Program-made: the position numbers and the translations under genes
Notes under the pieces: model-generated
What the model was told of the DNA's origin: nothing
The model's database searches: none
What the model saw: only the letters and a program-made list of their open reading frames with translations
Part shown: one piece after another, positions 44,922 to 54,373 of the stretch
How positions within the stretch are numbered: the first letter of the stretch is position 1
Layout: each line of letters begins with the position of its first letter
Assembly (NCBI GenBank): GCA_003212615.1
Contig: QCPG01000005.1
Coordinates: 1 to 54,373 of the forward strand
Direction: 5' to 3'
From: Prochlorococcus sp. AG-436-E22
Lineage (GTDB): Bacteria; Cyanobacteriota; Cyanobacteriia; PCC-6307; Cyanobiaceae
DNA: 54,373 nucleotides

Positions 44922-46364
44922 ATGGTTAACGAAAATTTAGTTAAGGATGCAGTAAAAGAGCCATACAAATATGGCTTCGTTACAGATATTGAAACTGAAA
45001 AAATTGCAAAGGGATTAAATGAAGATATTATTAGACTTATTTCAGAAAAAAAAGAAGAGCCAGAATACCTCCTTGATTTTAGATTAAAAGCTTTTAAGAA
45101 ATGGCAAACAATGGATGAACCCAATTGGGCAGGATTGGGATATAAAAAAATCGATTATCAAGATATAATTTACTACTCTGCTCCCAAACAAAAAGAGAAA
45201 ATTTCTAGTTTAGATGAAGTTGATCCAAAACTTCTTGAAACTTTTGATAAATTAGGAATACCCCTTACGGAGCAAAAAAAACTCACAAATGTAGCAGTAG
45301 ATGCTGTCTTTGATAGTGTTTCTATAGCCACAACTTTTAGAGAAGAACTTGCTGAACATGGAGTTATATTTTGCTCAATTAGTGAAGCAGTAAAAAATCA
45401 CTCGGATTTGATTGAAAAATATTTAGGTACAGTAGTTCCAGCTAGTGATAATTATTTTGCAGCACTAAATTCTGCTGTTTTTAGTGATGGTTCTTTTGTT
45501 TATATCCCAAAAGGTGTTGCCTGCCCTATGGATCTATCTTCCTACTTCAGAATAAATAGTGGAGATTCAGGACAATTCGAAAGAACGCTAATCATTGCTG
45601 AAGAATCAAGTTCTGTAAGTTATCTAGAAGGTTGTACAGCTCCAATGTTTGATACAAATACCCTACATGCAGCAGTTGTAGAGCTTATAGCATTAGACGA
45701 CGCCTCAATAAAATATTCAACAGTGCAAAATTGGTATGCTGGTGATGAAGAAGGTATTGGCGGAATTTTTAATTTTGTCACCAAAAGAGGAAAATGTTTA
45801 GGTAAGAGAAGTAAAATTAGCTGGTCTCAAGTTGAAACAGGGTCTGCAATTACATGGAAATATCCTAGCTGTCTTCTTTTAGGGGAAGAATCTGTAGGAG
45901 AATTTTATTCAGTGGCACTCACCAATAATCTTCAGAAAGCCGATACCGGCACAAAAATGATCCATATTGGTCCTAAGACCAAATCAACTATTGTTAGCAA
46001 AGGTATTAGTGCAGGCAACTCAATAAATAGCTATAGAGGTCTTGTCAAAATGGGTACCAAAGCTAAAGGAGCAAGAAATTACAGTCAATGTGATTCAATG
46101 TTAATTGGGGATCAAGCTTCTGCAAATACATTCCCTTACATCAAATCTCAACAACCCAATTCTGAAATCGAGCATGAAGCAAGCACATGTAGAATCTCAG
46201 AAGATCAACTTTTTTATCTCCAAAGCAGAGGTATAGAATTCGAGGAGGCAGTATCTATGATGGTCAGTGGTTTTTGCAGAGATGTATTTAATCAATTACC
46301 TATGGAATTTGCTGCTGAAGCAGATAAGTTACTGGCACTTAAGCTAGAGGGATCAGTAGGTTAA
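44922..46364 (+). CDS. sufB: Fe-S cluster assembly scaffold SufB
   Basis: Core subunit of the SufBCD scaffold that builds Fe-S clusters. [30 protein letters not shown] (conserved Cys), [17 protein letters not shown] and a C-terminal EHEAS(T)[15 protein letters not shown] are family hallmarks. I chose ATG 44922 (480 aa); a TTG 9 nt upstream is less likely. It is the first gene of sufBCDS, with 21 nt to sufC. Confidence 0.97.
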   Translation: MVNENLVKDAVKEPYKYGFVTDIETEKIAKGLNEDIIRLISEKKEEPEYLLDFRLKAFKKWQTMDEPNWAGLGYKKIDYQDIIYYSAPKQKEKISSLDEVDPKLLETFDKLGIPLTEQKKLTNVAVDAVFDSVSIATTFREELAEHGVIFCSISEAVKNHSDLIEKYLGTVVPASDNYFAALNSAVFSDGSFVYIPKGVACPMDLSSYFRINSGDSGQFERTLIIAEESSSVSYLEGCTAPMFDTNTLHAAVVELIALDDASIKYSTVQNWYAGDEEGIGGIFNFVTKRGKCLGKRSKISWSQVETGSAITWKYPSCLLLGEESVGEFYSVALTNNLQKADTGTKMIHIGPKTKSTIVSKGISAGNSINSYRGLVKMGTKAKGARNYSQCDSMLIGDQASANTFPYIKSQQPNSEIEHEASTCRISEDQLFYLQSRGIEFEEAVSMMVSGFCRDVFNQLPMEFAAEADKLLALKLEGSVG

Positions 46365-46385
46365 TGAATCAATTTCTAAACTGCA

Positions 46386-47171
46386 ATGCAAAGTAAAATG
46401 AAAGAATCAGATCCAATTTTAGAAGTTCAAAATCTCTCTGCATCTACTGATAATCTTCCAATTTTAAAAGGGGTTTCACTTACTGTCTATCCTGGAGAAA
46501 TCCATGCCATTATGGGACGAAATGGATGTGGTAAAAGTACTCTTTCGAAAATAATTGCAGGACATCCCTCGTATAATATTACAAATGGCGACATAAAATT
46601 TTTAGGTGAAAACATCAACTCTCTAGAACCAGAAGAGAGGGCTCAATCTGGAATTTTTCTTGGTTTTCAATATCCAATTGAGATTCCAGGTGTAAGTAAT
46701 CTTGAGTTTCTTAGAGTTTCAACTAATGCTAGAAGAAAATTCCTCAACAAAGAAGAATTAGATACTTTTGATTTTGAAGAACTAGTTAAAGAAAAGTTAG
46801 AAATTGTGAAAATGGATCATGCATTCCTATCAAGGAGTGTAAATCAAGGATTTTCTGGAGGTGAAAAAAAAAGAAATGAAATTCTGCAAATGGCTTTACT
46901 TGAGCCCAAAATAGCAATATTAGATGAGACCGATTCTGGTCTAGATATTGATGCACTAAGAATAGTGGCAGCAGGAATTAAAAAAATATCTAATGCACAA
47001 ACTGGAATTATACTAATTACCCACTATCAAAGATTATTAGATGAAATTGAACCAACTTATGTCCATGTTATGTCAGACGGACAAATAATAAAAACTGGTG
47101 AGAGTGATCTTGCTCTAGAGCTTGAGAAAAAAGGGTATGAATGGACTGATAACTTTATAAAAGAGAGCTAA
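46386..47171 (+). CDS. sufC: Fe-S assembly ATPase SufC
   Basis: ABC-type ATPase that drives the SufBCD complex. Walker A GRNGCGKS (44-51), signature [11 protein letters not shown], Walker [12 protein letters not shown] and switch His in ITHYQRLL. The SufC form [12 protein letters not shown] distinguishes it from transport ATPases. It has 261 aa; sufD starts 4 nt after its stop. Confidence 0.97.
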   Translation: MQSKMKESDPILEVQNLSASTDNLPILKGVSLTVYPGEIHAIMGRNGCGKSTLSKIIAGHPSYNITNGDIKFLGENINSLEPEERAQSGIFLGFQYPIEIPGVSNLEFLRVSTNARRKFLNKEELDTFDFEELVKEKLEIVKMDHAFLSRSVNQGFSGGEKKRNEILQMALLEPKIAILDETDSGLDIDALRIVAAGIKKISNAQTGIILITHYQRLLDEIEPTYVHVMSDGQIIKTGESDLALELEKKGYEWTDNFIKES

Positions 47172-47175
47172 ATAA

Positions 47176-48393
47176 ATGGAAATTATTGAAAAAATAAAAA
47201 CCAATAAATCGATTGATAATCCAACAGAAATACAAAAAATCTGTCTAGATAAATTACAATCAAGCCCCCTCCCTAATCCTAAAAGTGAACAATGGAGACT
47301 TTCAAATAAATCAAAACTTTCAAACTTCTTAGACTACTCGGTTAATGAAAAAAATCCAAAATTTGATACACCTTTTCCAAATACTTCTCAAAGTACTATT
47401 AGGCTAATAATTGGTGATAATTGCCAAATTAATTTAATAGAGGAAAATTATTCAATAAAGCAACTAAGTGAGGATAAATTAGTTAAATATATCAAGGAAC
47501 AGATATCTTGTTTTGATCAAAACGAAAATTGGAGTGACTTACTAAATCTTTCTTTAAACTGTACTAAGAATACCCTGGGATTAAAAATAAGTGGATCAGA
47601 AATCCCTCCTATTGAAATCTTTAGTCACGCATCAAGTAATTCTTTCAACGCAAAAACCCTTGTAATATTTTTAGAAAAGAATTGTGATATTGATTTATTA
47701 CAAGTAAATCTTGGTAAAGACAACTCTTCATTATCGCAATCAACGTTTTTTTGTTTAGAAGAAAATAGTTCCGTAAACCATGGTGTTGTTTCTTACGGTG
47801 AAAACAAATCAAATTTGTTAAATTCACTCAATGTAACTCAACAAAAAAATAGCGAATACAATTTAGGATCTTTACATTTCAAATTTAATTATGCAAGATT
47901 TGAAATTCGTATTCAACAATCTGAAGGAAACGCTAAAACCAATATCAAAGGTATGCAAATAACAAAAAAAGATGAACAAATTTCTACTTTTACAAAAATA
48001 GAATTTCATGGGCCAAATGGATTTCTAGATCAAATCAATAAATCACTTGCTGACGATAAATCACATGCAATATTTGAAGGTTCAATAATAGTTCCGAAAA
48101 TTGCCCAGCAAACTGATGCTTCTCAATTAAGCAGAAATTTACTTTTATCAAATTTCGCGCAAATAGATACCAAACCTCAATTAGAAATAATTGCTGATGA
48201 TGTCAAATGCAAACATGGAGCTACAATTTCGCAACTCAATGAAGAAGAACTTTTTTATATGCGAACAAGAGGGATCACATTATCAGAAGCAAGTAAACTA
48301 CAATTAAGTTCTTACTTTCAAGAAATAATTTCATTTATTCCCGTTTCAAAAGATAGATGGGATTTGCTTGATAAACTTTTAAATGAGACTTAA
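47176..48393 (+). CDS. sufD: Fe-S assembly protein SufD
   Basis: Partner of SufB in the scaffold. It has the SufD pattern: an N-terminal helical segment (NPKSEQWRLSNKSKL), a long beta-helix, and CKHGATISQLNEEELFYMRTRGI near the end with the conserved His. It has 405 aa and its stop overlaps the sufS ATG by one base. Confidence 0.95.
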   Translation: MEIIEKIKTNKSIDNPTEIQKICLDKLQSSPLPNPKSEQWRLSNKSKLSNFLDYSVNEKNPKFDTPFPNTSQSTIRLIIGDNCQINLIEENYSIKQLSEDKLVKYIKEQISCFDQNENWSDLLNLSLNCTKNTLGLKISGSEIPPIEIFSHASSNSFNAKTLVIFLEKNCDIDLLQVNLGKDNSSLSQSTFFCLEENSSVNHGVVSYGENKSNLLNSLNVTQQKNSEYNLGSLHFKFNYARFEIRIQQSEGNAKTNIKGMQITKKDEQISTFTKIEFHGPNGFLDQINKSLADDKSHAIFEGSIIVPKIAQQTDASQLSRNLLLSNFAQIDTKPQLEIIADDVKCKHGATISQLNEEELFYMRTRGITLSEASKLQLSSYFQEIISFIPVSKDRWDLLDKLLNET

Positions 48394-49646
48394 TGGAAAC
48401 GATTCAAAATTTTCCTGAAATAACAAAGAAAGACTTTCCTCTTTTAAATAAAAACTTAAAAAGTAATGAGCAAATTATTTATTTAGACCATGCTGCAACC
48501 ACTCAAAAACCAATACAAGTTTTAAAAAAAATTGATGAATATTATAGAAACTTTAATGCCAATGTACATCGAGGAGCACATCAATTAAGTGCTAAAGCAA
48601 CAGAAGAATTCGAAAATGCAAGATATTTAATTAGTAAATATATAAAAGCGAATTCAACAAAAGAAATTATTTTTACAAGAAATGCCACCGAAGCAATCAA
48701 TCTAGCTGCTAGATCATGGGGTGAATCTTCATTAAAAGAAAACGATGAAATTCTCTTATCAATAATGGAGCACCATAGCAATATTGTTCCATGGCAAATG
48801 GTTGCAGCAAAAAATAAATGTAAATTAAAATTTATAGGTATAGATAAAAATGGGAAACTAGATATAGACGATTTTAAATCAAAACTCACATCTAGAACTA
48901 AGCTTGTTAGCCTAGTACATGTTAGTAATACGCTAGGTTGCTGTAATCCAATCAAAGATATAACTAAATTAGCTAAACAAAAAGGTTCTTTGGTGTTAAT
49001 AGATGCATGTCAAAGCTTAGCGCATCAAAAACTGGATGTGAATGAACTTGATATAGATTTTTTAGCGGGATCAGGACATAAACTTTGCGGTCCTACAGGT
49101 ATTGGTTTCCTCTGGTCAAGAAAAGAAATCCTAGAAAAAATTCCTCCTCTCTTTGGAGGTGGTGAAATGATTCAAGATGTTTTTGAAGAGACAAGTACGT
49201 GGGCAGAGCTACCACATAAATTTGAAGCTGGAACTCCAGCCATTGCAGAAGCAATAGGTCTTGCAGAAGCAATTAATTATATAAACAATATTGGATTGAA
49301 TGAAATTCATGAATATGAAAAGACTATTACTAAATATTTATTTGAAAAATTAAAGCAAATAGAAAATGTTGAAATTATAGGCCCCTCGCCTGAGATAGAT
49401 CCAGAAAGAGCATCACTTGCCACCTTTTATGTAAAAAATATACATTCAAACGATATTGCTGAAATTCTTGATTCAAAAGGAATTTGCATCAGAAGTGGGC
49501 ATCATTGCTGTCAACCTCTACACAGATACATTGGAATTAAATCAACGGCTAGAATTAGCATGAATTTCACAACCAATAAGGAAGAAATTGATATATTTAT
49601 AGAACAATTAAAAGACACTATTAATTTTCTAAAAATAAATTCTTAA
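48393..49646 (+). CDS. sufS: Cysteine desulfurase SufS
   Basis: PLP enzyme that supplies sulfur for Fe-S clusters. PLP lysine is K230 (GSGHKLCG), active-site Cys372 sits in RSGHHCCQP (SufS group II spacing), and the start YLDHAATTQKP is typical. It has 417 aa. There is no sufE in the window. Its end overlaps the convergent S9 peptidase gene by 4 nt. Confidence 0.95.
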   Translation: METIQNFPEITKKDFPLLNKNLKSNEQIIYLDHAATTQKPIQVLKKIDEYYRNFNANVHRGAHQLSAKATEEFENARYLISKYIKANSTKEIIFTRNATEAINLAARSWGESSLKENDEILLSIMEHHSNIVPWQMVAAKNKCKLKFIGIDKNGKLDIDDFKSKLTSRTKLVSLVHVSNTLGCCNPIKDITKLAKQKGSLVLIDACQSLAHQKLDVNELDIDFLAGSGHKLCGPTGIGFLWSRKEILEKIPPLFGGGEMIQDVFEETSTWAELPHKFEAGTPAIAEAIGLAEAINYINNIGLNEIHEYEKTITKYLFEKLKQIENVEIIGPSPEIDPERASLATFYVKNIHSNDIAEILDSKGICIRSGHHCCQPLHRYIGIKSTARISMNFTTNKEEIDIFIEQLKDTINFLKINS

Positions 49647-51569
49647 ATATTCAACGCATTTTTTAAAAATTCCTGAGATTTTTGCATTACTACTTCTCTA
49701 TTTTCAATATTTTTAAACCCATGCCCTTCATTTTCAAAAAACATAACTTCTGAATATTTATTATTCTGAATCAAAATTTCTTGCATTTTTAAAGTTTGTT
49801 TATACGAAATAACTGTATCTTTTTTTCCATGAAACAATAAGATAGGTTTTTTTATTTTGTTAATGTGATTTATTGGTGATCTATTTATATAATCATCATG
49901 ATTTTTTTCATAATTTCCTACCAAAGAATTTAAATAATCTTTTTCAAACCTATGCGTATTAAAATGCATATCCTTCAAATCTAGAACAGGATATTTACAA
50001 ATTGCAGCTGTAAAAATAGATCCATATGATAGACAATTCAAAGCAGTGAGTCCACCAGCACTATTACCAAAAATTACCACTTTCTTACTATCAACTAGAT
50101 CTAATTTAAGTAATTCAAGCACCAGTGCTTTGCAATCATAAGAATCAACAATGCCCCACTTGTAGTTCAACCTATCTCTATATACTTTCCCAAAACCGGA
50201 TGATCCTCCATAATTTACTTCAGCAACAAAAAATCCTTTGGAAGTCCAAAATTGAACTTCAGAATTATATGATCCATCAAAAAATGAAGTTGGTCCGCTA
50301 TGAGCTCTTACAAGAAGCGGTGGCTTTCTAAAATTATCAACAAGCGGTCTATACAGAAAAGAATGAGTAGATTGATCTTCAAAACCTTTAAACCAAAATG
50401 TTTCAGGTTTGGAAGAGGCTTTTATATGATCAATGTATATCTGTTCAGACAAATTTGATAACACTTTTTTTGCAAAATCAATTTCAAGCACAATTCCCAA
50501 AAAATCAGATCCATATCCTTTTAAAAGAACGTTATTCCCAAAAACACTGAAATCACTTATTGAGGTAAAAGGAGTAGAAAATTCTTGAATTAATTCAAGA
50601 TCTTTATATTGTTCCACTATTAAACTATTTTCTTTTTTTGCTAAACAAAATAAATTTTTTATAGCCCCTGAAAAGTATGTTATTCCCGAGACCCATTGTG
50701 GCACTCCATATTCAATCAAATTTCTCTCTACTCTTTTCTTAATAAAAATATTCTCGATTTGACTAACATCTAAAAACAATAAGTTCCACCATCCAGAACT
50801 ATCTTCAGAGCATACTAAAATTGTTTCACTTATCCAATATGGTTGAAAAAAAGAAACGTTTTTATTGGCATTGATCAGCTTATTTGAGAATTTTTTTAAT
50901 TTTTTTATCTCTCCATCTAAGTCTATTTGAGCAAAAAATAGATCATTCTTCTCCCAGGGCATGTATGGAGAATCCCATTCGATCCAGGAAAGTAAGTTAG
51001 AAGAAGTATTAGAAGATAATTCTCCAGCAAAATTTTTAAATTTTTTTATTCGATGAATATCTTGTTTAGTTTTTTTTTAGGTTTAAAGAAAATAAATAAT
51101 CTCTATTATTTATTTCGCAAATACCATACAAAAAACAATTTTCAGTAATAACAAATGAAGAATCGAAATTTCCATCAATTGATTTAGATAGTTGTCTAGG
51201 TTCTTGAACTGAATCGAGATATTTATTTTGACTTCTATAATTTGATGCTACCTCTTTAAAAATTTGAAACCATACTGCCTTGGTAATCTGATCTATCCAT
51301 ATCAAATAAAAATTATTTTTAAAATTTATACATTTATAAGATTTACCACCATATCCATGAAAGTTATTTTTAAGATTATATTTTTTACTTGTTAATTTCT
51401 GAGGAATCGCCTCTTTTGCATTAAATGGTCTTGCAAAAATGGCATTTTCATTTTGGCCTTCACCAACAACATCAATCCAAAAAATGGTATCCCTAATAAT
51501 AGTTAATTCCTTAAAAGCTTTTTTTTTAGTGAAAGTTTGCCTTACTTTGAACTTATCATCATTACTCAT
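49643..51569 (-). pseudogene. S9-family prolyl oligopeptidase-like hydrolase, one frameshift
   Basis: Two pieces in different frames (51569-51066 and 50962-49643) are joined by A9 on the coding strand (51070-51078). Removing one A opens LKKTKQDIHRIKKF... straight into LSWIEWDSPYMPWEKND. The corrected gene is 1926 nt, 641 aa, the usual length of the cyanobacterial S9/acylaminoacyl-peptidase-like family. An N-terminal beta-propeller part is followed by an alpha/beta hydrolase with Ser in FGNSAGG (about residue 503), Asp in HGKKDTV and His in ENEGHGF. As sequenced, the first piece ends after 167 residues and lacks the catalytic domain. Confidence 0.88.
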
Positions 51570-51648
51570 TTTTAAAAACTATAAACAAGGTAAATTAAAG
51601 TGCTAGTATTTTTATAGCTAAACTCTTAACTAAAAACTTTTTTCAAAC

Positions 51649-52251
51649 GTGGCAAACCATTTTTCAAAACTTGCAAAAAAGTCAAGAACAAATGGAAACT
51701 CAGAAAAAATTGCAAAAGAACAAACAGGTAAGCCATCTCTAGAAATTTACAAACTTGGTGATGATGTATTAAGACAAAATTCCAAAAGAATAACTAAGGT
51801 TGACGATTCGATTAGAAAACTTTCTAGAGAAATGCTTCAAAGCATGTATGCAGCAAAGGGGATTGGACTTGCAGCTCCTCAAATAGGCATTAACAAAGAG
51901 CTGCTTGTCATAGATGTAAATTTTGAAGATTCAGCAGCAGAACCTTTAATATTAATCAATCCAGAAATTACAGACTTTGGAACAACCCTTAATTCATACG
52001 AAGAAGGCTGCTTAAGCATACCTGGTGTCTATTTGAATGTAGTGAGACCATCAACTATAAAATTAAAATTTAGAGATGAAATGGGGAGACCACGTAAAAT
52101 GAAAGCAGATGGACTTCTAGCGAGGTGTATTCAACACGAAATGGATCATTTAAATGGAATATTATTTGTTGATAGAGTGACATCAAAAGATGATTTAAAT
52201 AAAGAACTTATGAAAGAAGGGTTTCACGAAAAAGACGTGATTTCTATCTAA
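51649..52251 (+). CDS. def: Peptide deformylase
   Basis: Metalloenzyme removing the N-formyl group from new proteins. The three motifs are GIGLAAPQIG (71-80), EGCLS (119-123) and HEMDH (163-167); Cys121, His163 and His167 bind the metal. It has 200 aa and starts at GTG. The N-terminus (about 1-30) is longer than in the minimal enzyme. The HIT gene follows 7 nt later. Confidence 0.95.
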   Translation: MANHFSKLAKKSRTNGNSEKIAKEQTGKPSLEIYKLGDDVLRQNSKRITKVDDSIRKLSREMLQSMYAAKGIGLAAPQIGINKELLVIDVNFEDSAAEPLILINPEITDFGTTLNSYEEGCLSIPGVYLNVVRPSTIKLKFRDEMGRPRKMKADGLLARCIQHEMDHLNGILFVDRVTSKDDLNKELMKEGFHEKDVISI

Positions 52252-52258
52252 TAGATAA

Positions 52259-52600
52259 ATGACTGAAACTACAATCTTTCAAAAAATAATAGATGGCCAA
52301 ATCCCGTGTGAAAAACTCCATGAAGACGATTTGTGTATTGCATTTAATGATATTTCAGCTCAAGCCCCAATTCATTATTTAGTAATTCCTAAAAAACCAA
52401 TAGTCAGTTTATATGATTGCGAAGAAAAGGATGCATCCTTATTAGGGCATTTATTGTTTGTAGGAAGTAAAATCGCTAAATCTAAAAATTTAAATAACTG
52501 GAGAACAGTAATTAATACTGGTGAAGAATCTGGGCAAACAGTTTTTCATTTACATATTCATTTTTTAGCAGGAAGAAAAATGAATTGGCCACCAGGTTAA
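52259..52600 (+). CDS. HIT-family nucleotide hydrolase
   Basis: HINT-type purine nucleoside phosphoramidase, 113 aa. The start IFQKIIDGQIPCEKLHEDD and the catalytic triad HLHIH (97-101) are intact. Substrates are usually AMP-linked amines. It follows def by 7 nt and is probably co-transcribed. Confidence 0.93.
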   Translation: MTETTIFQKIIDGQIPCEKLHEDDLCIAFNDISAQAPIHYLVIPKKPIVSLYDCEEKDASLLGHLLFVGSKIAKSKNLNNWRTVINTGEESGQTVFHLHIHFLAGRKMNWPPG

Positions 52601-52651
52601 AACTCTCAAATTAAAAAATTTTTAGCTATAAGTGATTAAACATATAAAAAA

Positions 52652-52930
52652 ATGACCTCTCCAGAATCCTTAATATCTAAAAATAAAAATTTACGAAACC
52701 TTATCTTGAAAAATTGGGAAAATTTAGATGATTCACAAAAATCAATTTTAACCAAAATATGGAATGTTTTGACCTATAAATGGCAACTTCAAATTTTATT
52801 GAACCTCCCTTTTTTAATTTATTGGCTCCTAGATAAAAACTTCGAAAGTATTCATAGTTTCAATCAAAACATTTTAAACAAATTAAATTTACCTGATTGG
52901 ATAATATCTTTTCTTGGATTTACCAACTGA
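52652..52930 (+). CDS. Small membrane-associated protein, unknown
   Basis: A 92-aa protein with a polar helical N-terminus and a hydrophobic stretch (about 46-63, WQLQILLNLPFLIYWLL), then DWIISFLGF at the end. No family is recognised. It lies 51 nt after the HIT gene, on the same strand. Confidence 0.6.
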   Translation: MTSPESLISKNKNLRNLILKNWENLDDSQKSILTKIWNVLTYKWQLQILLNLPFLIYWLLDKNFESIHSFNQNILNKLNLPDWIISFLGFTN

Positions 52931-53019
52931 TTCCAATATTTAGTTTTCTGCAAAAGTTATTATTAAAATTGATGTTAAAATAAAATTTTTTAACACATAA
53001 TAAACTTCAGATATCAATC

Positions 53020-54373
53020 ATGCCGAAAGAAATATTAAGTCCAAAAAGAGATATCTCGTCTCAATTAAATAAGATAAGAAAACTTACACAACCATATTTT
53101 TTACCATATACTTCAAATAATGGATGGTTATTTATATTACTTTTATTCGCCCTAATCTTTTGTGTTGTACCAGGAACGGTTTTATTTATAGTTACAGGTT
53201 TAATAAATTTACTTAGCAAGTCATCACCTGATTTAACAAAAGAATATTTAAGTGGAGTTGAAGAAATAATTGACAAAATTTGGAACTCCAATCTTGGGTT
53301 AATTGGTACAATTTTTTTCTTATTCGGTATTGGATCTTTTGCTTCATTTCGCAATCAATTAAGGCAAAAAAGATGGATCCCTTGGCTTTTTCTTGGATTG
53401 GTTTTATTAATGCTACTCTCTGTCAATGGAATTAATGCTGGCATATCTTTCTTAGTAAGAGATATTACGAATGGATTAATCAATCAAAATGCCAGTGAAA
53501 GTTATAGAAAATTATGGATTTTAGGGATTTGTTTTATTGCTGCATTACCTATACGTAGCTTTCAATTTTATTTATCGGCTAAACTTCAACTACTTTGGAG
53601 AGAATGGCTTTCTAATAATTTAATTGATAATTATTTAACCGACCGAACTTATTACATATTAAATCCAAATGACGAAGATGAAACTGAAATTGATAATCCA
53701 GACCAAAGAATTACGGAAGACGCAAAAGATTTTACTGCTCAAATACTAGATTTATCATTAAATATATTCGACTCAATTTTAACTTTTACTATTAATATCG
53801 GAATTCTTCTTAGCATTAGCAAGAACTTAACACTAGCTCTTGTTTTTTACGCTGGTATACTTTCAATTTTAATTATATTTGCAAGTAAAAAATTGTTTAA
53901 ATTAAACTTTGCACAATTGAAATATGAAGCAAATTTTCGATATGGATTAGTGCATGTACGAAATAATGCTGAATCTATAGCCTTCTATTCAGGAGAAGAT
54001 GAAGAATACCAAGAAGTTAATAGTAGATTAAAGTCAGTAGTAAAGAATTTTAATTTATTAATTATTTGGGAGGCATTACTAAGAGTTCTACAAAGATCAA
54101 CAATTTATGGAAGTGTATTTATACCTTTTATAATTCTATCTGGACCATTACTAGCAGGTAATATGAATTACGGAGAATTTTCTCAAGCTAGACTAAATTA
54201 TCAATTACTTGAGGGATCTTTATTTTTTATTATCTATAAGATTGAAGCACTAGCAAGATTCTCAGCCTCAATAGGAAGATTAGAAGGATTTCAAAGCAGC
54301 ATAAAAGAAGTAAAAAATTTAAAATCAAATCAATATAAAAATACTGTTAAAGAAAAAGAGACTATTTATATAA
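53020..54373 (+). CDS. SbmA/YddA-like ABC transporter, 5' part (window edge)
   Basis: An open frame from ATG 53020 runs to the window edge; 451 codons are present and no stop occurs. The first part has about six hydrophobic segments, with FFLFGIGSFASFRNQL, LWREWLSNNLIDNYLTDRTYY and the segment NPDQRITEDAKDFTAQ (Asp-Gln-Arg) which is typical of the COG4178 family (SbmA/BacA/YddA, ABC_membrane_2). The ATPase domain would lie beyond the edge. Substrates of relatives include peptides, vitamin B12 and very long fatty acids; this one is unknown. Confidence 0.85.
   Translation, partial: MPKEILSPKRDISSQLNKIRKLTQPYFLPYTSNNGWLFILLLFALIFCVVPGTVLFIVTGLINLLSKSSPDLTKEYLSGVEEIIDKIWNSNLGLIGTIFFLFGIGSFASFRNQLRQKRWIPWLFLGLVLLMLLSVNGINAGISFLVRDITNGLINQNASESYRKLWILGICFIAALPIRSFQFYLSAKLQLLWREWLSNNLIDNYLTDRTYYILNPNDEDETEIDNPDQRITEDAKDFTAQILDLSLNIFDSILTFTINIGILLSISKNLTLALVFYAGILSILIIFASKKLFKLNFAQLKYEANFRYGLVHVRNNAESIAFYSGEDEEYQEVNSRLKSVVKNFNLLIIWEALLRVLQRSTIYGSVFIPFIILSGPLLAGNMNYGEFSQARLNYQLLEGSLFFIIYKIEALARFSASIGRLEGFQSSIKEVKNLKSNQYKNTVKEKETIYI

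Overview
The window looks like a stretch of chromosome from a high-light-adapted marine Prochlorococcus or a very close relative. I infer this from very low G+C, tightly packed genes with few Shine-Dalgarno sequences, and cyanobacterium-specific genes: ndhO, a CRR7-like gene, a PetL-like ORF, a high-light-inducible protein (Hli), zeta-carotene desaturase, the sufBCDS cluster, DUF3120, DUF4346, DUF2973, DUF751 and a TIGR03279-type protein. I see no phage genes, insertion sequences, CRISPR array or rRNA. No database search was possible, so all names rest on motifs and remembered family features.

Layout. 1-1,280 is the only gene-poor stretch. It holds an orphan terminator, a small gene with an in-frame stop, a strong candidate for a Yfr2-family small RNA ending in its own terminator, coding-like relics, and tRNA-Asn with a terminator. 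1.3-16.7 kb is a mosaic of housekeeping genes: an ECF-type ATPase, cysK, a J-domain protein, ndhO, an SDR39U1-type epimerase, an LpxB-related glycosyltransferase, a TPR protein, an A-type Fe-S carrier, zds, hemD, rbfA, a GST, a CRR7-like gene, aroK, a double-domain PTPS overlapping a RibD-C reductase, a frameshifted DUF482 gene and petL. 16.7-28.9 kb carries rimO, a VKOR-thioredoxin fusion, nadB, DUF3120, a PDZ/radical-SAM-like protein, TolC, an inositol-phosphatase-family enzyme, BrkB, a zinc-ribbon membrane protein, hli and an HtrA protease.

28.9-32.1 kb is a cluster of very small genes (a twin CX3C cysteine protein, a 58-aa membrane protein, a Nif11-like peptide, and a ribbon-helix-helix regulator with inverted repeats in front of it) around an ABC-F ATPase. 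32.1-37.3 kb is an ion and redox block on the minus strand: a Ktr K+ channel with its RCK subunit, an SLC13 carrier with RCK_C domains, and a type II NADH dehydrogenase. It is followed by cysH, coaX, a peroxiredoxin, a phosphopantetheinyl transferase, rarA, pgm and a DUF4912 protein. 44.9-49.6 kb is the intact SUF iron-sulfur operon. The window ends with a frameshifted S9 peptidase, peptide deformylase, a HIT protein and the truncated 5' part of an SbmA/YddA-like ABC transporter.

Main points to check. (1) A Yfr2-like sRNA at about 707-793. (2) Two otherwise full-length genes are broken by three single-base insertions, all in A/T homopolymers (T6, A7, A9). These may be sequencing errors, fresh pseudogenes or slippage sites. 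(3) A tandem PTPS fusion whose first active site has lost its catalytic His, translationally coupled to a DHFR-like reductase. (4) The small-gene cluster at 30.9-32.1 kb. (5) Several head-to-head gene pairs with no room for promoters between them. Nothing here is clearly a new multi-gene system. The small-gene cluster and the pterin pair come closest.
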